Below, one piece after another: positions 1 to 5,592 of a stretch of 5,950 nt of DNA. The translations under genes were made by a program, and so were the position numbers. The notes beneath the pieces were generated by a model. That model searched no databases. It was not told where the DNA came from and saw only the letters and a program-made list of their open reading frames with translations. Origin of the DNA: an uncultured Actinoplanes sp. (GTDB lineage: Bacteria; Actinomycetota; Actinomycetes; Mycobacteriales; Micromonosporaceae); the NCBI GenBank assembly GCA_934667465.1, contig CAKUMG010000409.1, positions 1 through 5,950 on the forward strand, given 5' to 3'. The first letter of the stretch is position 1, and each line of letters starts with the position of its first letter.

Positions 1-67
1 CCGCGCCGCGCAGGCTGGCGTCGTCGGCGAGGTCGACCGCGACGACGTGGAAGTCCTCGGTCCGCAT
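1..67 (-). CDS. Start or 5'-truncated remnant of an unidentified leftward gene
   Basis: Reading leftward from an ATG at 67-65, the frame stays open to the window edge. It gives 22 residues beginning MRTEDFHVVAVDLADDAS. All 22 codons end in G or C, and the peptide alternates hydrophobic and acidic residues like a beta-strand/loop of a real protein. The opposite strand gives low-complexity Arg/Ser/Thr text. The frame also continues sensibly upstream of the ATG (PAAQSTVLVG) until a stop at 139-137, with no clear ribosome binding site before the ATG. So the ATG may be internal and the true 5' end lost. The VVAVDLAD string resembles part of a nucleotide-binding or short-chain-dehydrogenase fold, but that is a guess. 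I do not recognise the family. Confidence 0.4.
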   Translation of the reverse strand, partial: MRTEDFHVVAVDLADDASLRGA

Positions 68-80
68 CCCGACGAGGACC

Positions 81-662
81 GTGCTCTGGGCGGCGGGCGT
101 GCAGGCGTCGTCGTTCGGCCGGGCCGTCGCCGAGGACTACGACACCGCCGACGTGCTGCTCATCGGGCGCGAGACCTACGACAGCTTCGCCGGGGCGTGG
201 CCGGAGCGCGAAGCCGCCGGCGGCGAGGACGCGCCCATGGCGAAGCAGCTCGGTGACCTGCGCAAGGTGGTCGTGTCGCGGCAGAAGCTCGATTTCACCT
301 GGCGCAACTCGGAGCTGATCGACGGGGAGCTCACCGAGGCCGTCGCCGCGCTCAAGGCCGACGCCGGCGTCAGGGGCGTCCTCGTGCCCGGCTCGATCTC
401 CGTGGTCCGGCAGCTGCTCGACGCCGGGTTGCTCGACGAGCTGCGCCTGCTCGTGCATCCGGTCGCCGCGCGCAAGGGGCGCAGGCTGTTCGACGAGGGC
501 GACCGGCCGATCCATCTCAGGGTCACGGCGACCGAGGTGTTCACGACAGGCGTGATCCGGGTGATCTATGCGCCGGGCGAGACGCCGGGCGTGGTCGGCT
601 ACGACGAGATCCGGGAGGCCGGCCAGGTGCCCAACACCGGCCGGGTGCCCGACAGCGAGTGA
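81..662 (+). CDS. Dihydrofolate reductase / RibD C-terminal-like family protein, N-terminally truncated
   Basis: The 193-residue product matches the family of small NADPH-dependent reductase-like proteins related to the RibD C-terminal domain and dihydrofolate reductase; most members have no assigned substrate. Visible landmarks are DVLLIGRETYDSFAGAWP (residues 24-41), the strand RKVVVSR (61-67), the segment GSISVVRQLLDAGLLDE (104-120) followed by LRLLVHPV (121-128), and GRRLF (133-137). These follow the family's usual order. The first beta-strand with the usual SLDG motif, roughly the first 20-40 residues, is missing. Family similarity starts near residue 12-20. The GTG at 81 is the only ATG, GTG or TTG upstream in frame; GAGGA precedes it at only 2 bases, and GTG 99 is an alternative. 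The C-terminal 25-30 residues, rich in Gly and Pro, extend past the domain. It may be a pseudogene, since the lost segment normally contributes to the active site. Confidence 0.65.
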   Translation: MLWAAGVQASSFGRAVAEDYDTADVLLIGRETYDSFAGAWPEREAAGGEDAPMAKQLGDLRKVVVSRQKLDFTWRNSELIDGELTEAVAALKADAGVRGVLVPGSISVVRQLLDAGLLDELRLLVHPVAARKGRRLFDEGDRPIHLRVTATEVFTTGVIRVIYAPGETPGVVGYDEIREAGQVPNTGRVPDSE

Positions 663-684
663 TGGTGGTGCTAGCACCACCATC
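661..684. promoter_or_regulatory. Perfect 24-bp palindrome, candidate operator
   Basis: The half-site GATGGTGGTGCT is followed directly by its exact reverse complement, with a central GCTAGC and no spacer. The palindrome begins at the second base of the TGA stop of the reductase-like gene. It is centred about 67 bp upstream of the probable start of the transporter gene. Strict two-fold symmetry without a spacer fits the operator of a dimeric regulator. As RNA it could also fold into a hairpin and act as a weak terminator, but no T-run follows on either strand. No regulator gene is present in the window, so the binding protein is unknown. Confidence 0.55.
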
Positions 685-726
685 GAGAGGCGTGTGAGCA
701 GGCTCGTCCGGGCGCGCCGTGATTCC

Positions 727-732
727 TAGCGT
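727..732 (+). promoter_or_regulatory. Possible -10 element of the transporter gene (leaderless)
   Basis: TAGCGT fits the TANNNT pattern of actinobacterial -10 boxes and ends 7 bases before the ATG at 740. The transcript would therefore start at or next to the start codon. No Shine-Dalgarno sequence precedes this ATG, which agrees with leaderless expression. No clear -35 box is visible at the expected distance, so the call is tentative. Confidence 0.35.
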
Positions 733-739
733 CCTTGGC

Positions 740-2917
740 ATGGAAAAAGACAGGGCGCAAGTGAGAGGGATCGCGGCCCGTGCCGCGATGTGGAGCGCGC
801 GTCACCGTGCGCTCGCGATCCTGGGTTGGGTCGCGTTCGTCATCGCCATGACCGTCCTCAGCGGCCACCTGGGCACGCTGGAGGCAGCGCCCGAGGACAC
901 CGGGCACGGGGAGTCGCGCCGGGCGGACCGGATCGTGGCCGCGGCCGGGTTCCCGGAGCGGCCGGCCGGCGAGATGGTGCTGGTGCAAGGTGACGGGCGC
1001 GAGGCAGCCGTCGCCGAGGTGCAGCGCGCGCTGCGGGAGCGGCCGGAGGTGGCGGAGGTCGACGCCCCGATCGGGTCGGCGGACGGCCGGTCGACGCTCG
1101 TGTCGTTCAGCGTGGCGGGGGACGCCGAAACGGCCGGGGACCGGATCCAGCCGGTCCTCGACACGATCGCGGCGGTGCAGGAGAAGCATCCCGGGCTGTA
1201 TGTCGGCGAGGCGGGCGACGCCAGCGGCGACCGGATGATCGGTGCGGAGCTCGACGCCGGGCTCACCCGGTTGTCGATGCTGTCGATCCCGATCACGCTG
1301 GGCATCCTGCTGGTGGCGTTCGGCGCGGTGGTCGCGGCGCTGCTGCCGGTCGGGCTCGCGGTCACCGCCGTGGTCGCCGCGACGGGCCTGCTCGCCGCGG
1401 CCAGCCGGTGGGTGCCGACGGTCGACACGACCATGCACGTGATGCTGCTGATCGGGCTCGCCGTCGGCGTGGACTACTGCCTGTTCTACATCCGGCGGGA
1501 GCGCGACGAGCGGCGCCGGGGCGCCGACCCGCACCGGGCCCTGCTGATCGCGGCGCAGACGTCCGGCCGCTCGATCTGGGTCTCCGGGCTGACCGTGATC
1601 GTGGCGATGGCCGGCATGTTCCTGACCATGGACGCGACGTTCAGCAGCTTCGCCGTCGCCACCATCCTCGTCGTGGCCACCGCGGTCCTGGGCTCGCTCA
1701 CCGCGCTGCCCGCGATGCTGTCGGCGCTGGGTGACCGGGTCGACGCCGTGAAGATCCCCGGGCTCTACCGCCGGCGGTCCGACGGCCGGGTGTGGTCGGC
1801 GATCCTGCGCGTCGTGCTGGCCCGCCCGCTGGTCTCCGCCCTGGTGGCGGTCGCCGCGCTGGGGGTCCTGGCCGCGCCCGCGCTCGACCTGCGGACCAAG
1901 GGCGAGAGCGTGACCGACTTCGGCCCCGGCACGCCGATCGTGCAGGCGTTCCTGCGGATCGAGGAGGCGTTCCCGGGCGAGGGCAGCCCCGCGGAGGTGG
2001 TGGTCCGGGCGGCGGACGTGACCGGCGCCGACTTCCGCACGGCGGTGGCGACGTTCGAGCGGGAGGCGGAGGCGAGCGGCCGGATGCACGGGCCGTTCGA
2101 CGTGCGTACCAATCCGGCGGGCACCGTCGCGGTGGTCTCCGTGGTCCTCGCCGAGAACGGGGAGGAGGAGGCGCTGGAGGCGTTACGGGGGACGGTCGCG
2201 CCGAGCGCTTTCGCCGGGCTGCCGGGTGCCACGGTGGCGGTCACCGGCGAGACGGCGGGTGACGTGGACTTCCAGAACCGGCTGAGCGACTCGCTGCCGT
2301 GGGTCTTCGGGTTCGTCCTCGGGCTCGCGTTCGTGCTGCTGCTCGTGTCGTTCCGCTCGGTGGTGGTCGCCGCCACGGGCGTCGTCCTGAACCTGCTGTC
2401 GGTCGCCGCGGCGTACGGCATGCTGGTCTTCGTCTTCCAGGACGGGCACTTCGAGGGGCTGCTGGACTTCCAGGCCTCGGGCGGCATCACCAACTGGATG
2501 CCGCTGTTCCTCTTCACGATCCTGTTCGGCCTGTCCATGGACTATCACGTGTTCGTGCTGAGCCGCATCCGCGAGGGTCACGACCAGGGCCTGAGCACCC
2601 GGGACGCGGTCGCGCGCGGCATCGGCAGCACCGCGGGCGTCATCACCAGCGCGGCGGTCGTGATGGTGGCCGTTTTCGCGCTCTTCGCCACACTGCCCCT
2701 GCTCGCGACCAAGGAGCTCGGCATCGGCCTGGCGGCGGCGGTCCTGCTCGACGCGACCCTGATCCGCGGGGTCCTGCTCCCGGCCGTCATGGCCCTGCTC
2801 GGCGACCGCAACTGGTGGCTGCCGCGCTGGCTGCGGTGGCTGCCGCAGGTGGCGCACGACGTCGAGCCGGACGAGCCCGCGCCGGCCCCGCGCACGCGTG
2901 AGCCGGTAGGAGCTTGA
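740..2917 (+). CDS. MMPL family (RND superfamily) membrane transporter
   Basis: The product of about 725 residues is a proton-driven exporter-type protein of the MMPL family in the cytoplasmic membrane; such proteins commonly move lipids, lipid-linked metabolites or drugs. The layout is the family's two-fold repeat. One membrane segment (24-41) is followed by an extracytoplasmic domain (about 45-175) and five segments (about 179-330). A second single segment (about 363-382) is followed by a second extracytoplasmic domain (about 385-515) and five more segments (about 520-690). The signature GVDYCLFYIRRERDE lies at 243-257 and its counterpart GLSMDYHVFVLSRIRE at 597-612; D245 and D601 are the expected proton-relay aspartates. 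The length is normal. I chose the ATG at 740 because a -10-like box sits just upstream and the N-terminus is family-like; GTG 719 would add 7 residues and ATG 788 is also possible. Codon 482 is TTA (2183-2185), rare here. The substrate cannot be told from context. Confidence 0.93.
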   Translation: MEKDRAQVRGIAARAAMWSARHRALAILGWVAFVIAMTVLSGHLGTLEAAPEDTGHGESRRADRIVAAAGFPERPAGEMVLVQGDGREAAVAEVQRALRERPEVAEVDAPIGSADGRSTLVSFSVAGDAETAGDRIQPVLDTIAAVQEKHPGLYVGEAGDASGDRMIGAELDAGLTRLSMLSIPITLGILLVAFGAVVAALLPVGLAVTAVVAATGLLAAASRWVPTVDTTMHVMLLIGLAVGVDYCLFYIRRERDERRRGADPHRALLIAAQTSGRSIWVSGLTVIVAMAGMFLTMDATFSSFAVATILVVATAVLGSLTALPAMLSALGDRVDAVKIPGLYRRRSDGRVWSAILRVVLARPLVSALVAVAALGVLAAPALDLRTKGESVTDFGPGTPIVQAFLRIEEAFPGEGSPAEVVVRAADVTGADFRTAVATFEREAEASGRMHGPFDVRTNPAGTVAVVSVVLAENGEEEALEALRGTVAPSAFAGLPGATVAVTGETAGDVDFQNRLSDSLPWVFGFVLGLAFVLLLVSFRSVVVAATGVVLNLLSVAAAYGMLVFVFQDGHFEGLLDFQASGGITNWMPLFLFTILFGLSMDYHVFVLSRIREGHDQGLSTRDAVARGIGSTAGVITSAAVVMVAVFALFATLPLLATKELGIGLAAAVLLDATLIRGVLLPAVMALLGDRNWWLPRWLRWLPQVAHDVEPDEPAPAPRTREPVGA

Positions 2918-2920
2918 TAA

Positions 2921-2950
2921 AAAGGGCCCGCTCGCACGAGCGGGCCCTTT
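2921..2950. terminator. Bidirectional intrinsic terminator shared by the transporter and CsbD-like genes
   Basis: The arms AAAGGGCCCGCTCG and CGAGCGGGCCCTTT are perfect complements over 14 bp, separated by CA. The stem begins 3 bp after the transporter stop and ends 7 bp before the stop of the convergent CsbD-like gene. Read leftward, the stem is followed by a run of five T; read rightward, by only three. It should therefore be strongest for the CsbD-like transcript while also ending the transporter transcript. Confidence 0.92.
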
Positions 2951-2957
2951 CACGAAG

Positions 2958-3131
2958 TTACTTCTTGAAGGCGTCCTTGATGGCCTCGCCGGCCTGCTTC
3001 ACCTTGGAGGTGCGCTGGTCGGCCTTGCCTTCGGCCTCGAGACGCTCGTCGTCGGTGGCCTTGCCCACGCCTTCCTTGACCTTGCCGCCGAGCTCCTCGG
3101 ACTTGTTGTCGATCTTGTCGTCGGCACCCAT
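2958..3131 (-). CDS. CsbD-like small stress protein
   Basis: This 57-residue, highly charged, Lys/Glu/Asp-rich protein begins MGADDKIDNKSEELGGKVKE and ends AGEAIKDAFKK. It carries the typical CsbD pattern: an N-terminal ADDKIDNK-type helix, a GGKVKEGVGKATDDE segment (about 15-29), then LEAEGKADQ (31-39) and a final amphipathic helix. CsbD of Bacillus subtilis belongs to the general stress regulon; its biochemical role is not known. There is no signal peptide or membrane segment, so it should be cytosolic. An excellent ribosome binding site (GGAGGT, 4 bases before the ATG) fixes the start. It lies 23 bp downstream of the GGDEF-EAL gene on the same strand and ends next to a strong terminator, so it is probably the last gene of a two-gene operon, though a promoter of its own inside the upstream gene is possible. 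Confidence 0.9.
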   Translation of the reverse strand: MGADDKIDNKSEELGGKVKEGVGKATDDERLEAEGKADQRTSKVKQAGEAIKDAFKK

Positions 3132-3135
3132 GTCT

Positions 3136-3141
3136 ACCTCC
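3136..3141 (-). promoter_or_regulatory. Ribosome binding site of the CsbD-like gene
   Basis: On the minus strand this reads GGAGGT with a 4-base gap to the ATG at 3131. It is a near-perfect Shine-Dalgarno sequence, much stronger than that of the transporter. It fits a protein made in large amounts and sits wholly inside the 23-bp spacer after the GGDEF-EAL stop codon. Confidence 0.85.
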
Positions 3142-3154
3142 AGGGAGAGTGGGG

Positions 3155-5467
3155 TTACACCCCCCGTGTACCCACCGGAGCGCTCGGCAACCGTGGTGTC
3201 AGGGACTCACCCGAGGAGAGGACCTCACCGAGCTTGTCCGCCGTCATCGGGCGCGCGAAGTGGTAGCCCTGCACCGCGCGGTAGCCCAGCGAGGAGAGCT
3301 GGGCCGCCTGCTCGGCCGTCTCGACACCCTCGGCGACCGCGTGCAGACCGAGGGCCTCGGCGAGGTGGATCACCGCGGCGGACATCGGGATGCGGTCGTC
3401 GGGCGCGGTCTGGGTGAAGGAGCGGTCGAGCTTGATCTCGTCGATGGGGCAGTCGTGCAGCATCGTCAGGGTCGAGTGGCCGGTGCCGAAATCATCGAGA
3501 CTGATCCGTACGCCGAGGGCGCGCAGCCGCCGCAGGTTGGCGATCGACAGGCCCGGCTCGAGCGCCATCGTCTCGGTGATCTCCAGGACGACCCGGTCGG
3601 CGGGCAGCCGGTGCTCGGTCAGCAGCGCGCCGACCGCGCCGACGAGGCCGGGTTCGCGCAGGTCACGGGCCGAGACGTTGACGTTGAGCGCGCGCGGGGC
3701 GGCGTCGCCGTGCGCGCCGATCCACGCCGCGAACTGGGCGAACGCCGTACGCATGACCCACCGGCCGAGCGGGACGATCAGGCCGGTGCGCTCGGCGACC
3801 GGGATGAACGAGTCGGGGGCCAGGGTGCCCCGGGTCGGGTGGGCCCAGCGGATCAGCGCCTCGGTGCCGACCACGTGGCCGTCGGTGAGGTTGACGATGG
3901 GCTGGTAGAGCAGGAAGAACTGCTCGCCGGCGAGGGCGTCGCGCAGCTCGGCGCCGAGGTGGGCGTGGTGCGAGCCGGAGGTCGCCATGGCCGGGTCGTA
4001 GTGCAGGTGGGCGGTGCCGGCGAGCTTCTTGGCCGCGTACATCGCGATGTCGGCGTGCCGCAGCAGCTCGGAGGCGTCGTCGCCGGTACGGCCGTCGGCG
4101 ATGCCGATGCTGGCGCGGATCGGCAGCTCGTGCCCGTCGGCGTAGACGGGCTGGCGCAGCGCATTGGTCATCCGCTCGGCGGCCAGGTCGGCGGCCTGCG
4201 GGTCGGCGTCGTCGAGCACCACCACGAACTCGTCGCCGCCGAGGCGGGCGACGGTGTCCTCGACCCGGATGCAGCCCTCGAGCCGCTGCGCGACGCCGAT
4301 CAGCAGCTGGTCGCCGACCTCGTGGCCGAGGGTGTCGTTGACCTCCTTGAAGTCGTCGAGGTCGATCAGCGCCACGGCGACCGGGCGGTCGCCGCCGGCG
4401 GTCAGCGCGGCGTTCAGCCGGGTCTGGAAGCGCGCCCGGTTGGGCAGCTGGGTGAGCGCGTCGTGGGTGGCGCCGTGGTCGAGTCGCTCCAGCAGCCGGC
4501 TGTTGTCCCGGAACGCGATCAGCTGGCGGACCACCACCCGCGCCGGGAGCAGCACCGCGGCGGCCACGACGATCGTCTCGTCGGCGTCGTCGGTCACGGT
4601 CACCGAGATGAGCAGGCCGTCGACGGCGGCCACCGCCAGATAGGGCAGCGGGCTGTACGAGCGTCGGCGGACCGGTTGCACGCCGCGGCGCTTGACCGGG
4701 GCGGCCGTGGTCAGCTGCCGCACGGCGGCCCACACGGCGAACAGGAACACGACGGGGTAGCCGACCATGGCCGGGAACAGCGCCGGGTCGTGCGCCTCAG
4801 CGAGCGGGCGCAGCAGCGGGGCGGCCGCGCCGGTCAGCATGGCACCGGCGAGCAGGCGCAGCGCGACGTTGTCCACGTGCTGATGGCTGCTCAGCACGAG
4901 CTTGAACACGGCGAAGAGGGCCAGGGCGGCCATCACGGTCAGGGACAGGGCCACCACCACGCTGGTGCCCAGGCCGTCGGCGAGCTCCTGGCGGGTGGAG
5001 AAGTGCCAGACGAACACGGTCGCGCCGAGCGCCACCGTGCCGGCGTCGAGGACGACCCGGGCCACCTCGCCCGGGGTCTGCGACTTGAGCGGCAGCCGGT
5101 AGAGCGCGGCGATGATCACGGTGATGCCGGCGCCGCAGAACGTCAGCATGAGCCCGCCGTTGTGCGAGCCGCGCACGTCCGCGCTGCTCAGGACGTCGTA
5201 CGCCTGCACCGCCACGGCCAGCAGGATGAAGCCGACCGTGACCGTCAGGTGCCGCCAGAAGCTGCGGGTGGGCCCGGACAGGCCGGGCGCGCGCGCCGTC
5301 CGCAGCACGGCCAGGAACGCGACGACGCCGCTCGCCACGGCGGGCACCCACAGCAGCGCGCGAGGCCCGACCGGGTGGGCCAGGTTCACGAGGAACCAGA
5401 CCGCTGCGGCGCAGGCGAGGGCCGCCGAGGTGCGCAACAGCGCATCCGGGCGCGGGGGAATGCCCAA
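3155..5467 (-). CDS. Membrane-bound bifunctional diguanylate cyclase/phosphodiesterase (GGDEF-EAL)
   Basis: The product of about 770 residues should act at the inner face of the membrane on the second messenger cyclic-di-GMP. Residues about 13-312 hold roughly ten hydrophobic segments and no recognised sensor domain. The GGDEF domain follows (about 328-493), with HDALTQLPNR near 335-344, the metal/GTP region DLDDFKEVND (369-378) and an intact GGDEF (410-414). RVED at 401-404, five residues before it, is an intact inhibitory RxxD site. The EAL domain (about 503-753) has YQPIV, TEALIRW (E536), NVNVSARD, EITET, DDFGTGHSTL (658-667), KLDRSF, AEGVET (712-717) and QGYHFARP (733-740), so all the usual phosphodiesterase residues appear present. 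Both activities are plausible from sequence; which dominates cannot be told. I chose the TTG at 5467-5465 because AGGAGG lies 6 bases before it; starts further upstream (TTG 5563, ATG 5506, ATG 5500) lack such a site. Confidence 0.93.
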   Translation of the reverse strand: MGIPPRPDALLRTSAALACAAAVWFLVNLAHPVGPRALLWVPAVASGVVAFLAVLRTARAPGLSGPTRSFWRHLTVTVGFILLAVAVQAYDVLSSADVRGSHNGGLMLTFCGAGITVIIAALYRLPLKSQTPGEVARVVLDAGTVALGATVFVWHFSTRQELADGLGTSVVVALSLTVMAALALFAVFKLVLSSHQHVDNVALRLLAGAMLTGAAAPLLRPLAEAHDPALFPAMVGYPVVFLFAVWAAVRQLTTAAPVKRRGVQPVRRRSYSPLPYLAVAAVDGLLISVTVTDDADETIVVAAAVLLPARVVVRQLIAFRDNSRLLERLDHGATHDALTQLPNRARFQTRLNAALTAGGDRPVAVALIDLDDFKEVNDTLGHEVGDQLLIGVAQRLEGCIRVEDTVARLGGDEFVVVLDDADPQAADLAAERMTNALRQPVYADGHELPIRASIGIADGRTGDDASELLRHADIAMYAAKKLAGTAHLHYDPAMATSGSHHAHLGAELRDALAGEQFFLLYQPIVNLTDGHVVGTEALIRWAHPTRGTLAPDSFIPVAERTGLIVPLGRWVMRTAFAQFAAWIGAHGDAAPRALNVNVSARDLREPGLVGAVGALLTEHRLPADRVVLEITETMALEPGLSIANLRRLRALGVRISLDDFGTGHSTLTMLHDCPIDEIKLDRSFTQTAPDDRIPMSAAVIHLAEALGLHAVAEGVETAEQAAQLSSLGYRAVQGYHFARPMTADKLGEVLSSGESLTPRLPSAPVGTRGV

Positions 5468-5592
5468 CGCGTGCCTCCTGGTGTCGGGGGAATACCGCAT
5501 CACCATCGGTCGCCGCGCTCCCGGCGTGAGTATTTGCGCGGAGTCCAACCGGGGTTTCGACAAACGTCACTCGGGGACGGGAGCGTGTCGGG
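5468..5592. promoter_or_regulatory. Divergent intergenic region between GGDEF-EAL and glycosyltransferase genes
   Basis: These 125 bp separate two divergent starts and must hold the promoters for both unless transcription enters from outside. I could not assign a convincing -35/-10 pair on either strand. The region contains an AT-richer patch near 5530-5536, a GTTT/AAAC short inverted pair at 5554-5565, and a repeated 8-mer GTGTCGGG at 5481-5488 and 5585-5592. None is strong enough to name as an operator. Confidence 0.45.
5474..5479 (-). promoter_or_regulatory. Ribosome binding site deciding a TTG start of the GGDEF-EAL gene
   Basis: On the minus strand this reads AGGAGG, six bases before TTG at 5467-5465. 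It would lie inside the coding sequence if any of the upstream ATG or TTG codons in the same frame were used. The hydrophobic N-terminal segment begins about 13 residues after this TTG, as expected for a membrane protein. Confidence 0.75.

Noticed and set aside
47..256. Rightward 69-codon frame starting at GTG 47
   Set aside because: It is an Arg/Gly/Ala-rich shadow of the reductase-like gene in another frame. I also checked whether a frameshift could supply that gene's missing N-terminus from it; no SLDG-like sequence is present.
671..2089. Leftward open frame of 472 codons opposite the transporter
   Set aside because: The product is Arg/His/Gln/Asp-rich low-complexity text without domains, opposite a strand that encodes clear MMPL membrane segments and signatures.
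2183..2953. Leftward open frame of 256 codons covering the transporter 3' end and the terminator
   Set aside because: It reads through the terminator hairpin and is composed of Arg/Gln/Glu/His runs; the opposite strand is a confident gene.
3147..3162. Short GGGG/CCCC inverted repeat at the GGDEF-EAL stop codon as a possible terminator or attenuator
   Set aside because: The stem is only about 4 bp with no T-run, so it is too weak to separate the two leftward genes.
2914..3417. Rightward open frame of 167 codons across the CsbD-like gene
   Set aside because: It begins in the transporter stop and terminator, has Ser/Pro/Arg-rich text, and is antisense to the CsbD-like gene, which has a strong ribosome binding site and family match.
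5481..5592. Direct repeat of the 8-mer GTGTCGGG in the divergent region
   Set aside because: Two copies of a GC-rich 8-mer 104 bp apart are not remarkable, and there is no symmetrical partner or promoter spacing to support an operator.
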